A stretch of 64,000 nt of DNA, from positions 124,001 through 188,000 of the forward strand of contig SZOW01000004.1 of NCBI GenBank assembly GCA_030263395.1, in the 5' to 3' direction. Numbering within the stretch: the stretch's first letter is position 1; every line of letters begins with the position of its first letter. The notes beneath the pieces were generated by a model that worked only from the letters and a program-made list of their open reading frames with translations, made no database searches and was not told where the DNA came from. Below, in pieces: positions 9,869-18,305 of the stretch. The stretch comes from QUBU01 sp014337915 (lineage in GTDB: Bacteria; Pseudomonadota; Gammaproteobacteria; Steroidobacterales; GCA-2729495). The translations under genes were made by a program, and so were the position numbers.

Positions 9869-11301
9869 ACGGCAATGTCATGGGCTTTCTCGGAGCCTGC
9901 CTGCCCGAGATCGTGGTTGGTGCCGGCATCTGCGTGGTGCTGATGGCGGGTGTATTCGTCAAGGATGGCCGCCACCTGCTGTATTTGCTGGCCATGTCCT
10001 GTCTGGTCGCGGCAGCCTGGGTGACCGGATCTGGTGACCCGGCGGCCACGGTGCTGATGCCGGGAGGCGCTTTCATTCAGGACCCGTTGACTCGCTTTCT
10101 GAAGTTGTTCGTATTTGCCGTCGTGGCGCTCGTGTTTGTCTATTCACGCGCCTACATCGGCGAGCGCAAGCTGGCAGCGGCTGAGTTTTATGCGCTCAGC
10201 CTGTTCGCGCTGCTCGGTATCCTCGTCATGATTTCGTCGGCGAGTTTCCTGGTGATGTATCTCGGGCTCGAGACCCTTTCTCTGGCGCTGTACGCCATGG
10301 TGGCGTTTGAGCGGGATTCGCCCGTGGGGGCGGAGGCCGCCATGAAGTACTTCGTACTCGGCGCGATCGCGTCAGGTTGCCTGCTCTACGGGGTCTCGCT
10401 CCTCTACGGTGTCACGGGCAGCATCCTCTTCAGCGACATCGCAGCCGCGCTGCAGCCTGGGGCGGCTGGGCAGGCCGGTGCCCTCGTGGGACTTGCCTTC
10501 GTGCTCGTTGGCATCGCCTTCAAGTTTGGCGCCGTCCCGTTCCACATGTGGGTGCCCGACGTCTATCAGGGGGCACCCACCTGTGTCTCGCTGTTCGTTG
10601 CGACCGCACCGGAAGTGGCGGCATTTGCGCTTACTCTGCGCATTCTCGTGGATGCGCTGACACCGATCGATATGGATTGGCAGCTTGTCCTGTCGGTGTT
10701 GGCGATTCTGTCGCTGGGGATTGGCAATCTCGTGGCGATCATGCAGAAGAACATCAAGCGCATGCTGGCGTATTCGACGATTGCGCATGTTGGCTTCATT
10801 TTGCTCGGCTTCCTGGCTGTCCAGGGGGGCGGTCTGCAGGCCGCGCTCTATTACACGATCATTTATGTGCTGATGGCCGCTGGTGCGTTCGGCGTCGTAT
10901 TGTTCCTGGCGGCTGATGGCGTCGATGCCGACCAGCTGGATGATTTCAGGGGACTCAACCGCCGCAGCCCATGGTTTGCGCTGATGATGTTGATCGTGAT
11001 GTTCAGCATGATCGGTGTTCCGCCATTTGCGGGCTTTTACGCAAAGTGGTGGATTCTTTCGGCTTTGCTTGAATCCGGCCAGGCCATGCTGGCAACGGCA
11101 GCCGTCATATTTTCGGTGATCGGGGCTTTTTACTACCTGCGAATCGTGCACCTGATGTATTTCGACGAGGGCGCCGGGCAACCGTCGGTGAGTGCGCCAA
11201 TGGATTTTCGCGTGATGCTCAGCGTCAACGCTCTGGCTTTGCTTGGCCTCGGGCTTTTCCCGGCGGGGCTGCTGGAGCTGTGCGCGCGCGTACTGGGTTG
11301 A
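9865..11301 (+). CDS. nuoN: NADH-quinone oxidoreductase subunit N (antiporter-like)
   Basis: Last gene of the nuo operon: the ND2-type antiporter-like subunit, 478 residues. Seen: YLGLETLSLALYAMVAF, FHMWVPDVYQGAPT and MLAYSTIAHVGFILLG, all family hallmarks. Translation is coupled to nuoM by an ATGA overlap. No intrinsic terminator is obvious in the 18 bases between this gene and the initiator-tRNA promoter, so nuo transcripts may read into the tRNA. Confidence 0.97.
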   Translation: MNGNVMGFLGACLPEIVVGAGICVVLMAGVFVKDGRHLLYLLAMSCLVAAAWVTGSGDPAATVLMPGGAFIQDPLTRFLKLFVFAVVALVFVYSRAYIGERKLAAAEFYALSLFALLGILVMISSASFLVMYLGLETLSLALYAMVAFERDSPVGAEAAMKYFVLGAIASGCLLYGVSLLYGVTGSILFSDIAAALQPGAAGQAGALVGLAFVLVGIAFKFGAVPFHMWVPDVYQGAPTCVSLFVATAPEVAAFALTLRILVDALTPIDMDWQLVLSVLAILSLGIGNLVAIMQKNIKRMLAYSTIAHVGFILLGFLAVQGGGLQAALYYTIIYVLMAAGAFGVVLFLAADGVDADQLDDFRGLNRRSPWFALMMLIVMFSMIGVPPFAGFYAKWWILSALLESGQAMLATAAVIFSVIGAFYYLRIVHLMYFDEGAGQPSVSAPMDFRVMLSVNALALLGLGLFPAGLLELCARVLG

Positions 11302-11319
11302 CCGACTGACGGCCGGGCA

Positions 11320-11348
11320 TTGCGGCGCCACTGGCGTAAGGGTAGTAT
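11320..11348 (+). promoter_or_regulatory. Sigma-70-type promoter of the initiator tRNA
   Basis: TTGCGG at 11320-11325, a 17-base spacer, and TAGTAT at 11343-11348. The expected start site falls about 10 bases before the mature tRNA end. The bases after the -10 (CCGCACC) are GC-rich, as in stringently controlled stable-RNA promoters. Assignment rests on spacing and position only. Confidence 0.6.
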
Positions 11349-11364
11349 CCGCACCTCAATCCGG

Positions 11365-11441
11365 TGCGGGGTGGAGCAGTCTGGCAGCTCGTCGGGCTCA
11401 TAACCCGAAGGTCGCAGGTTCAAATCCTGCCCCCGCTACCA
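11365..11441 (+). tRNA. tRNA-fMet (CAT), initiator
   Basis: A 77-base cloverleaf with encoded CCA. Anticodon CAT is at 11399-11401. Initiator hallmarks are visible: three consecutive G:C pairs at the base of the anticodon stem (GGG/CCC), and no Watson-Crick pair at position 1:72 (T opposite T; E. coli has C opposite A). The location directly before rimP-nusA-infB matches E. coli metY. T-arm: GCAGG TTCAAAT CCTGC. Confidence 0.97.
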
Positions 11442-11451
11442 CCTCTCCGAG

Positions 11452-11486
11452 CCGAGGGCCGCCCAAGTCGCGGCCCTCGGTGTTTT
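11452..11486 (+). terminator. Rho-independent terminator after tRNA-fMet
   Basis: Perfect 11-bp stem (CCGAGGGCCGC at 11452-11462 with GCGGCCCTCGG at 11470-11480), a 7-base loop, then TGTTTT. It lies 10 bases after the tRNA and would separate it from the rimP operon. In E. coli, metY is cotranscribed with that operon. Confidence 0.85.
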
Positions 11487-11623
11487 CGGTGACTGGATGC
11501 GTTTTTCCGGCAGCCAGCGATTTATGGCATTGAATCGGCTTGATCCCGGGATGCCCCCAGTGGCCTGCCTGGCTGCGCCCGCCTGCCCTCGTGGGCTGCG
11601 TTTCTCGTGTGTCCAGACCAGGG

Positions 11624-11653
11624 TTTACCATACCGGGCCTGGGCGGCTAGAAT
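11624..11653 (+). promoter_or_regulatory. Putative promoter of the rimP leader/operon
   Basis: TTTACC (11624-11629), an 18-base spacer and TAGAAT (11648-11653). The -10 is part of GCTAGAATGG, a 10-mer that recurs exactly before the DAHP synthase gene and pgsA in this window. Transcription from here would start about 250 bases before rimP. Confidence 0.45.
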
Positions 11654-11770
11654 GGCGGAAGTTTGTGGGGCTCGGCGGAGCAGCTTGCCCGCCGGGCACC
11701 AGGGTACGGGCTCGTTGGCTGGGCGGTTGGCGTCTGGTCGGTGGTTTCCCGCATCAGGACCTGCGGAAGT

Positions 11771-11797
11771 AGCCCCCAATTGGGGCTATTTCTTTTT
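11771..11797 (+). terminator. Hairpin plus T-tract in the rimP leader
   Basis: AGCCCC pairs with GGGGCT around a CAATT loop, followed by ATTTCTTTTT. This is a good intrinsic-terminator shape. It lies upstream of rimP, so it either ends a short leader RNA or acts as an attenuator. Confidence 0.6.
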
Positions 11798-11848
11798 GGA
11801 GCGGCGCCTGCTCGAATCCGGAAGGGGTTCTGTTGCGCTGCATACAAT

Positions 11849-11869
11849 GGGCCCTAGGGCCCTTTTTTT
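11849..11869 (+). terminator. GGGCCC palindrome followed by seven T residues
   Basis: A perfect 14-base palindrome (GGGCCCTAGGGCCC, 11849-11862) can fold as a 5-bp stem with a CTAG loop and is followed by T7. It ends 39 bases before the rimP ATG. The short stem makes termination weaker than at 11771. It could be a second attenuator or pause site. Confidence 0.35.
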
Positions 11870-11908
11870 GTTTCTATAGGCACAAGTACCTGATTGAGCT
11901 GAGGTTTG

Positions 11909-12382
11909 ATGGCGGCAAACAGGCAGGCGCTGTGGACATTGCTCGAACCGGCAGTAGCGAGCGTAGGCTTTGAACTGTCGGATCTCGAGGTAAGCCTTGG
12001 CCATGGCCGGGGCTTTCTCCGCTTGTTCATCGACTCCGGCAACGGAGTCACGGTCGATGACTGCGAGCGCGTAAGCCGCCAGGTGAGCAGTGTGCTGGAT
12101 GTGGCTGATCCGATTGGCGGCCAATATCGCCTGGAGGTGTCATCGCCGGGGCTGGATCGCCGGTTGGTGAAACCCGAGCATTTCGACAGGTTCGCCGGTG
12201 CGCAGGTGCAGGTGAAGTTCCGCCGGCTGATCGAGGGGCGGCGCCATATCCGCGGCACGTTGATGCTGCGTGACGGGGATGTGATCGAAGTATCGAGTGA
12301 TGGTGTGGCAAGGCGCATTGCGCTGGCAGATGTGGACGTGGTGCGGCTGATTCCCGAACCGAGGGTAGCGGCCGAAAATTGA
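11909..12382 (+). CDS. rimP: Ribosome maturation factor RimP
   Basis: RimP assists 30S subunit maturation by binding uS12 and uS19. The 157-residue product has the N-terminal alpha/beta domain with LRLFIDSGNGVTVDDCERVSRQ and the central DYRLEVSSPGLDRRL-type motif (here YRLEVSSPGLDRRLVKP), followed by an SH3-like C-terminal domain. ATG at 11909 is preferred over the adjacent TTG (11906) because the GAGG site at 11901-11904 is then better spaced. First protein gene of the operon with nusA, 19 bases upstream of it. Confidence 0.95.
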   Translation: MAANRQALWTLLEPAVASVGFELSDLEVSLGHGRGFLRLFIDSGNGVTVDDCERVSRQVSSVLDVADPIGGQYRLEVSSPGLDRRLVKPEHFDRFAGAQVQVKFRRLIEGRRHIRGTLMLRDGDVIEVSSDGVARRIALADVDVVRLIPEPRVAAEN

Positions 12383-12401
12383 CGGCGCGGAAAACGGTCA
12401 T

Positions 12402-13907
12402 ATGAACAAAGAAATCCTCAATGTGGTCGATGTTGTCTCCAACGAGAAGGGTGTCGACAAGGAGATCATCTTCGAGGCGCTGGAAGCAGCGCTGGCGTCG
12501 GCAACCCGCAAGCGACATGGTGACGGAATTGATGCGCGTGTAAGCATCGATCGCCGGACTGGAGACTACGAAACTTTCCAGCGCTGGAAGGTCTTTGCCG
12601 ATGACTCCAAGGAACTGGAGTTCCCCGACAAGGAGTTGCGGATGATCGATGCGGTCGATATCGATGCGGCGGCCGAGCCTGGTGGCTTCGTCGAGGTGCC
12701 GATCGAGTCCGTGGACTTTGGGCGCATCGCCGCACAGACCGCCAAGCAGGTCATCGTGCAGAAGGTTCGCGAAGCCGAGCGCAAGAAGGTTGTCGAGGAG
12801 TTTGCGGGACGCGTTGGCCAGCTGCTGAGTGGTGTCGTCAAGCGGGTCGACAGGAACGGGGTGTTCCTTGATCTCGGCAGCAACGCCGAAGGGTTTATCC
12901 CGAGAGAGAACATGATTCCCCGGGAACCGGTCCGCACGCAGGACCGGATGAAGGCGCTGCTGCGCGAGGTTCGTTCGGAGTTACGCGGGCCACAGTTGTT
13001 CCTGAGTCGCACGGCACCTGCGTTTCTCGTGGAGCTGGTCAAGATTGAGGTCCCGGAGGTAGGCCAGGGGCTGATAGAGATCATGGGCGCGGCCCGTGAT
13101 CCTGGCTTGCGGGCCAAAATCGCCGTGAAGAGCAACGATTCGCGAATTGACCCGGTCGGGGCGTGCGTAGGCATGCGAGGGTCACGCGTGACGGCTGTTT
13201 CGAATGAGCTGGCCGGGGAGCGGGTGGACATCATCCCCTGGGACGACAATCCCGCGCAGTTCGTCATCAATGCGATGTCGCCGGCAGAAGTCAGTTCGAT
13301 TGTGGTCGATGAAGAGTCGCACAGCATGGATATCGCTGTGGCGGAGGACAGATTGTCCCAGGCCATTGGCCGCGGCGGGCAGAACATCCGTCTTGCTAGC
13401 GAGCTGACTGGCTGGGAGCTCAATGTGATGAGCGAGGCAGCTGCAGACGAGAAGAGCGAGCAGGAAGCCAGGACAGTGGTCGAGCTGTTCATGAAGCAGC
13501 TCGATGTGGACGAGGATGTCGCCCTGATCCTGGTTCAGGAAGGATTCTCGACAATTGAGGAAATTGCCTATGTGCCCGCTGCCGAACTCCTCGCAATTGA
13601 GGAGTTTGACCAGCAGATTGTCGATGAGCTTCGCAGCCGTGCGCGCGATGTCCTGTTGACGATGGCCATCGCCACGGAGGAGACCGCCGGCGGTGCTCCG
13701 CCGGCCGATGACCTGCTTGCGCTCGAAGGCATGGATGCCGACCTGGCCCGGCAGCTGGCAAGCCGCGGCGTGGTTACGCGGGAGGATCTCGCGGAGCAGG
13801 CGGTCGATGACCTGGCGGACATCGAGGGCCTGGATGCGGAGCGTGCAGCCTCCCTGATCATGACCGCCCGTGCGCACTGGTTTGAAAACGAAGAGAGCCC
13901 GGCCTGA
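12402..13907 (+). CDS. nusA: Transcription termination/antitermination factor NusA
   Basis: NusA binds RNA polymerase and nascent RNA, modulating pausing, Rho-dependent termination and antitermination. Domain order in 501 residues: N-terminal polymerase-binding domain (1-130), S1 domain (about 135-200, SGVVKRVDRNGVFLDLG), two KH domains (about 230-345, including GRGGQNIRLASELTGW) and two C-terminal helix-hairpin-helix acidic repeats (about 365-495). Its place between rimP and infB is universal in this class. Confidence 0.97.
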   Translation: MNKEILNVVDVVSNEKGVDKEIIFEALEAALASATRKRHGDGIDARVSIDRRTGDYETFQRWKVFADDSKELEFPDKELRMIDAVDIDAAAEPGGFVEVPIESVDFGRIAAQTAKQVIVQKVREAERKKVVEEFAGRVGQLLSGVVKRVDRNGVFLDLGSNAEGFIPRENMIPREPVRTQDRMKALLREVRSELRGPQLFLSRTAPAFLVELVKIEVPEVGQGLIEIMGAARDPGLRAKIAVKSNDSRIDPVGACVGMRGSRVTAVSNELAGERVDIIPWDDNPAQFVINAMSPAEVSSIVVDEESHSMDIAVAEDRLSQAIGRGGQNIRLASELTGWELNVMSEAAADEKSEQEARTVVELFMKQLDVDEDVALILVQEGFSTIEEIAYVPAAELLAIEEFDQQIVDELRSRARDVLLTMAIATEETAGGAPPADDLLALEGMDADLARQLASRGVVTREDLAEQAVDDLADIEGLDAERAASLIMTARAHWFENEESPA

Positions 13908-13936
13908 TCACGGGTTTTCCTGAACGGAGCAATCGC

Positions 13937-16456
13937 ATGTCGGATGTGACCGTCGCCCAGTTTGCCGAGGTGCTGAAGGTGCCTGTCGAGCGCCTGCTGG
14001 TGCAGCTCGACGAGGCAGGAATCAGCGTCAGCGGCGCTGACGCCGTCATCAGTGATGATGCCAAGATGGAGTTGCTGACCCATCTCCGGAAGAGTCATGG
14101 CCATGCCGAAGAGAACTCGACAGGCGGAGCGCCCAAGAAAATTACGCTCAAAAGACGTACCCAGAGCGAAATCCGCCTGGCAAGCAACCAGGGTCGTGCA
14201 CGTACCGTCAACGTCGAGATCCGGCGCAAGCGCACCTATGTAAAGCGCGATGAACTTGAGAAGGAGGCCCGGCAGCAGCAGGAGGAGGTCGATCGCAAGC
14301 GCCGCGAGGAAGAGGAATCCCGCCTGGAGAAGGAACGGCTCGAGCGAGCAGAGCAGGAACGCGTCGAGCAGGAGCGTCGTGAACGGGAACTCCGCGAGCA
14401 GGAAGCGGCCCGCCTCAAGGCAGAGGAGGAGGCAAAGGCAGCCGAAGAAGCGCGGCGGCAGAAGGAGGCCAGGAAGCGCGAGACCGGTGAGCGTGAGCGT
14501 GCGACCGAGGACATTCGCAGCTGGACGAAGGTAGCGGCAGAGCCAGAGCGCGCGCCGGTGGATGACAAGTCAACCCGCTATGGTCGGCAGGAACTGCATG
14601 TCACCAGCGACATCAGTGGTCGCAGGAAGAAGAAGCGGCCGGCACGTCGCGGTGGTGCGGTGACCGTTGATTCACGTCACGGGTTCGAGCGCCCAACCGC
14701 GCCGGTGATCCGCGCGGTCGAGATTCCGGAATCCATCAAGGTTTCGGAACTGGCGCAGAGGATGGCCGTGAAGGGTGGCGAGGTCATCAAGGTGCTGATG
14801 AAGCTCGGCACCATGGCAACAATCAACCAGGTGATCGACCAGGACACGGCAACCCTGGTGGTGGAGGAGATGGGCCACACACCAAAGGCTGCTCAAAGCG
14901 GGGGCCTCGAGGCCGAAATTCTTGCCAGCGTGGGCGTGGCTGGCGATCTGCGCCCCAGGCCACCGGTAGTGACGATCATGGGGCATGTCGACCATGGGAA
15001 AACCTCGCTGCTTGATTTTATCCGTAGCACCAAGGTCGCTGCCGGCGAGGCTGGCGGCATAACGCAGCACATCGGCGCCTACCGAATTGAGACGCCAAAC
15101 GGCCAGATTGCATTTCTGGATACGCCGGGTCACGAGGCATTTACGGCGATGCGGGCGCGTGGCGCGAAAGTGACCGATATCGTGGTTCTCGTGGTGGCGG
15201 CGGACGACGGCGTGAAGCCACAGACCGAGGAGGCGATTCAGCATGCCCGGGCTGCTGGTGTTCCTATCGTCGTGGCCATCAACAAGATCGACAAATCTGA
15301 TGCCGATCCGGAGCGTGTGCGTAACGAACTGGTCCAGCGTGGGGTAGTGCCCGAGGAATGGGGCGGGGAAACACTGTTCGTAAACGTGTCGGCACGCACT
15401 GGAGCAGGCGTCGACAAGTTGCTGGAGTCCCTGCTCTTGCAGGCGGAACTGCTGGATCTCAAGGCGCCAGGCGAGGGTCCGGCGACGGGCGTGGTCATCG
15501 AATCCGGTCTGGAGAAGGGGCGTGGTGCCGTTGCAACGGTATTGGTCACTGGTGGGCGGTTACGCCAGGGCGATGTACTCCTTGCGGGCCAGGAGTACGG
15601 TCGCGTACGTGTGATGTACGACGCCGCAGCCAACCCGGTCAAAGAGGCGGGAGCATCGACACCAGTGGTGGTGCTTGGCCTCTCGGGAATTCCTGCGGCG
15701 GGAGACGATGCGGTGGTCCTCCCTGACGAGCGGCAGGCGCGCGAACTCTCGGATCTGCGCAAGGCGCGGACCAGGGACACTAAGCTGGCACAGCAACAGT
15801 CAGCAAAACTCGAAGACGTTTTCAGCCAGCTTCAGTCCGGAGTGAAGTCGGTACAGCTCCTGATCAAGGCTGACGTGCATGGCAGCGCCGAAGCGTTGCG
15901 CGATGCATTGGCCAAGCTGGCCACAAGTGAAATCCAGGTCAAGGTCATCGGCAGCAGTGTCGGCGGGATTACGGAATCGGACGTCAACCTGGCTGCTGCG
16001 TCGGGTGCCACGATAATCGGCTTCAATGTCCGAGCCGACGGGGCGGCGCGTGACGCCATCAAGGCGACCGGTGTCGATGTGCGTTACTACAGCATCATCT
16101 ATCAGGCGATTGATGACGTCAGATCGGCGATGACCGGCATGCTGGCACCGGAGATCCGCGACCAGATCGTGGGGCTGGCTGAAGTCAGGGACGTTTTCCG
16201 ATCACCAAAATTCGGCAGTGTTGCGGGATGTCTGGTGGTCGATGGCTACGTGAAGCGCAGCAATCCTGTGCGCGTCCTGCGTGACCACGTCGTGATATTC
16301 GAAGGTGAACTCGATTCGCTTCGCCGATTCAAGGATGATGTGTCTGAGGTCCGCGCCGGGACGGAGTGCGGCATAGGCGTGCGCAATTACAGCGACGTCA
16401 AGGTCGGCGACCAGATCGAATGCTTCGAACGGGTCCAGGTAGCCAGGTCGCTTTGA
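13937..16456 (+). CDS. infB: Translation initiation factor IF-2
   Basis: GTPase that delivers initiator tRNA to the ribosome. In 839 residues: an N-terminal IF2 domain (1-50), a long highly charged Lys/Glu/Arg coiled segment (about 95-200), a second IF2-N domain, then the GTPase core. Motifs seen: GHVDHGKT (G1), GGITQHIGAY (G2 region), DTPGHEAF (G3) and NKIDKS (G4). The beta-barrel and C-terminal domains follow. ATG at 13937. Functionally linked to the initiator tRNA encoded upstream. Confidence 0.97.
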   Translation: MSDVTVAQFAEVLKVPVERLLVQLDEAGISVSGADAVISDDAKMELLTHLRKSHGHAEENSTGGAPKKITLKRRTQSEIRLASNQGRARTVNVEIRRKRTYVKRDELEKEARQQQEEVDRKRREEEESRLEKERLERAEQERVEQERRERELREQEAARLKAEEEAKAAEEARRQKEARKRETGERERATEDIRSWTKVAAEPERAPVDDKSTRYGRQELHVTSDISGRRKKKRPARRGGAVTVDSRHGFERPTAPVIRAVEIPESIKVSELAQRMAVKGGEVIKVLMKLGTMATINQVIDQDTATLVVEEMGHTPKAAQSGGLEAEILASVGVAGDLRPRPPVVTIMGHVDHGKTSLLDFIRSTKVAAGEAGGITQHIGAYRIETPNGQIAFLDTPGHEAFTAMRARGAKVTDIVVLVVAADDGVKPQTEEAIQHARAAGVPIVVAINKIDKSDADPERVRNELVQRGVVPEEWGGETLFVNVSARTGAGVDKLLESLLLQAELLDLKAPGEGPATGVVIESGLEKGRGAVATVLVTGGRLRQGDVLLAGQEYGRVRVMYDAAANPVKEAGASTPVVVLGLSGIPAAGDDAVVLPDERQARELSDLRKARTRDTKLAQQQSAKLEDVFSQLQSGVKSVQLLIKADVHGSAEALRDALAKLATSEIQVKVIGSSVGGITESDVNLAAASGATIIGFNVRADGAARDAIKATGVDVRYYSIIYQAIDDVRSAMTGMLAPEIRDQIVGLAEVRDVFRSPKFGSVAGCLVVDGYVKRSNPVRVLRDHVVIFEGELDSLRRFKDDVSEVRAGTECGIGVRNYSDVKVGDQIECFERVQVARSL

Positions 16457-16503
16457 GCTGCTGGGCTCGCCGGGCGACGGGCCGGAAGGCGGGTGGCTGA
16501 AGA

Positions 16504-16914
16504 ATGCCGAGGGAGTTTCCGCGAAGTCGCCGTGTCGGGGAGGCAATCCAGCGCATCCTCTCCGAGGCGCTGGCTGCGCGGATCCGGGATCCACGGCTCT
16601 CCGGCGTGACGATTACGCAGGTCGAGGTGTCGCGCGACCTTGCCGTGGCCCGGGTTTTCTACGCGGTTCTGGGTGGATCGACGCCAGCAGGAGAGGTCGC
16701 TGCTGGCCTGCATGCTGCGCAGGGTTTTTTTCGATCGGCGGTTGCAAGGGAGTTGCGGGTTCGCAAAGTGCCCGAACTGCGATTCCGGCACGACGATGCC
16801 ATCGCACGGGCCCAGTCCCTGGACCAGCTTATCCGAACGGCAGTGGATACAGATTCTGCTGCGCGGCCCGAGCCGGCAGTGGATGATGAGCAACGTCTCG
16901 ACCATGAACGCTGA
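16504..16914 (+). CDS. rbfA: 30S ribosome-binding factor RbfA
   Basis: Cold-adaptation and 16S rRNA maturation factor acting on the 30S subunit. The 136-residue protein has the KH-like fold signature RVGEAIQRILSEALAARIRDPRLSGVTIT split over its first 40 residues, then VSRDLAVARVFYAVLG and the typical ELRVRKVPELRFRHD. It overlaps the start of truB, as in many gammaproteobacteria. Confidence 0.95.
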   Translation: MPREFPRSRRVGEAIQRILSEALAARIRDPRLSGVTITQVEVSRDLAVARVFYAVLGGSTPAGEVAAGLHAAQGFFRSAVARELRVRKVPELRFRHDDAIARAQSLDQLIRTAVDTDSAARPEPAVDDEQRLDHER

Positions 16915-17860
16915 TGCACGGGCCTCCCGCCGGCCGCGGCGGGACGTGGATGGAATTCTGCTGCTGGACAAGCCGGAGGGAATGTCGTCAAACCGTGCGT
17001 TGCAACAGGTCAAGGCGCTGTTCAACGCACGCAAGGCCGGCCATACGGGTAGTCTTGACCCGCTGGCAACCGGCATGCTTCCGATCTGCCTGGGTGAAGC
17101 GACGAAGGTCGCAGGCTATCTGCTCGATTCGGAGAAGTTGTATCGGGTTCGGCTGGTCTTTGGGTTGGCCACCTCAACCGGGGACGATGAGGGGCAGACG
17201 GTGGCCCGAGGGGTTGAGGCGGTAACCAGGAGCGACCTGGACGCTGCGCTGCTGGCATTCCGCGGGGCCAGTAAGCAGGTCCCGCCCATGTACTCCGCGC
17301 TCAAGGTCAATGGACAGCCCTTATATCGACTGGCGAGGGCAGGGCAGGTAACCAGCCGCGTTGCCCGCGAGATCACCATCCATGAGCTGGTTATCGAGGA
17401 CTTCCATCCTGCGGCACCTGTGCTCAGGGTCAGGTGCAGCAAGGGCACTTACATTCGCACCCTGGTTGAGGATATTGCGCACCGGCTGGGCACCGTCGCT
17501 CACGTGGCGGAACTACGCAGGCTGGCAGTGTGGCCGTTTTCGGGCCAGGCAATGGTGACCCTCGAAGGCCTCGGGCGGGTTGCTGCGGAGTCCTTGCGTG
17601 CCCTGGACAGCCTCCTGCTGCCCCTGGATGCGGCTTTGACGGCCCTGCCGGACCTTCAGCTGGGGGAAAGCGAGGCCGGGAGGATCCGCCAGGGCCAGGC
17701 GCTAGAGACTGTGGCCGGGCCAGCGACCTGGCATGGCGGACTGATTCGGTTATACGGGCCGGACCGGCGGTTCCTCGGGGTTGGCGAGCGAGACGCTCAG
17801 GGCCGGGTTCTCCCGCGCCGGCTGATTCGTGCGCCGGAGGCGGCGACAGGCTGTAACTGA
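16904..17860 (+). CDS. truB: tRNA pseudouridine(55) synthase TruB
   Basis: Converts U55 in the T-loop of tRNAs to pseudouridine. The catalytic Asp lies in GHTGSLDPLATGMLPICLG (roughly residue 50). The family motifs YRVRLVFG, PPMYSALKVNG and CSKGTYIRTL follow, with a C-terminal PUA-like part. ATG at 16904 gives 318 residues (E. coli 314) and overlaps rbfA by 11 bases. An alternative start at 16883 would add seven residues. No strong ribosome-binding site distinguishes them. Confidence 0.95.
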   Translation: MNADARASRRPRRDVDGILLLDKPEGMSSNRALQQVKALFNARKAGHTGSLDPLATGMLPICLGEATKVAGYLLDSEKLYRVRLVFGLATSTGDDEGQTVARGVEAVTRSDLDAALLAFRGASKQVPPMYSALKVNGQPLYRLARAGQVTSRVAREITIHELVIEDFHPAAPVLRVRCSKGTYIRTLVEDIAHRLGTVAHVAELRRLAVWPFSGQAMVTLEGLGRVAAESLRALDSLLLPLDAALTALPDLQLGESEAGRIRQGQALETVAGPATWHGGLIRLYGPDRRFLGVGERDAQGRVLPRRLIRAPEAATGCN

Positions 17861-17880
17861 GCCGTGACCAAGGGTACAAT
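17852..17880 (+). promoter_or_regulatory. Putative rpsO promoter
   Basis: TGTAAC (17852-17857), a 17-base spacer, TACAAT (17875-17880). It overlaps the truB end and gives an rpsO leader of about 55 bases. E. coli rpsO also has its own promoter at this place. The -35 match is weak. Confidence 0.45.
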
Positions 17881-17939
17881 GTCGCCGGTTTTGAACAGTC
17901 AAATGCAGATCTAGAGAGTTCTCCAAGGAGCAGTTGTTG

Positions 17940-18209
17940 ATGTCCCTGTCGGCCGAGCAGAAATCCAAGGTCATTTCCGAGAATCGTCGTGGCGCTGCAG
18001 ATACCGGGTCACCGGAGGTGCAGGTCGCCCTGCTGTCGGCCCGTATCAACGAGCTGACCGACCACTTCGCGAGGCACAAGAAGGATCATCACTCCCGACG
18101 TGGACTTCTGAAGATGGTGAACCAGCGGCGCAAGCTGCTTGATTATCTGAAGGACACCGACGGCGATCGATACAAGACCCTGATTGACAAGCTGGGCCTG
18201 CGCCGCTGA
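17940..18209 (+). CDS. rpsO: 30S ribosomal protein uS15
   Basis: Primary 16S rRNA-binding protein of the central domain of the 30S subunit. The 89-residue sequence starts MSLSAEQK and contains GSPEVQVALLSARI and HKKDHHSRRGLLKMV, all diagnostic. ATG at 17940 has AAGGAG nine bases upstream. Two TTG codons further upstream (17934, 17937) are rejected because the family always starts at MSLS. In E. coli S15 represses its own mRNA; the leader here was not resolved. Confidence 0.98.
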   Translation: MSLSAEQKSKVISENRRGAADTGSPEVQVALLSARINELTDHFARHKKDHHSRRGLLKMVNQRRKLLDYLKDTDGDRYKTLIDKLGLRR

Positions 18210-18228
18210 GCGACCGGATCCCGGTCGC
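18210..18228 (+). other. Hairpin immediately after rpsO
   Basis: GCGACCGG and CCGGTCGC form a perfect 8-bp stem with a 3-base loop, starting on the base after the rpsO stop. There is no clean T-tract (TGTTCGTC follows), so it is either a weak terminator or a processing/stability element in the rpsO-pnp spacer. In E. coli this spacer carries the rpsO terminator and RNase III sites. Confidence 0.5.
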
Positions 18229-18305
18229 TGTTCGTCACTGTTCATTCCGACGATGCCGGATTCGCAAGGGGCGATAGCGGCATTTCTCAGATCATTTGAA
18301 GGCAG

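Larger units (their letters stand above)
11654..11908 (+). other. Long structured leader before rimP; possible small RNA
   Basis: The 467 bases between the initiator tRNA and rimP hold no convincing coding frame. After the putative promoter the sequence is GC-rich and can fold locally (for example GGCGG with CCGCC around 11674-11695). It contains two hairpin/T-tract elements (11771-11797 and 11849-11869) before the rimP start. This arrangement fits either a discrete small RNA of roughly 130 bases or an attenuated leader controlling rimP-nusA-infB. It does not match any RNA family I can recognise by eye. Confidence 0.3.

Noticed and set aside
11751..11775. Resemblance to the SRP (4.5S) RNA tip: TCAGGACCTGCGGAAGTAGC
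   Set aside because: The known tip needs a short stem closed by a GGAA tetraloop between the two internal-loop strands. Here ACC has no GGT partner, so the fold fails.
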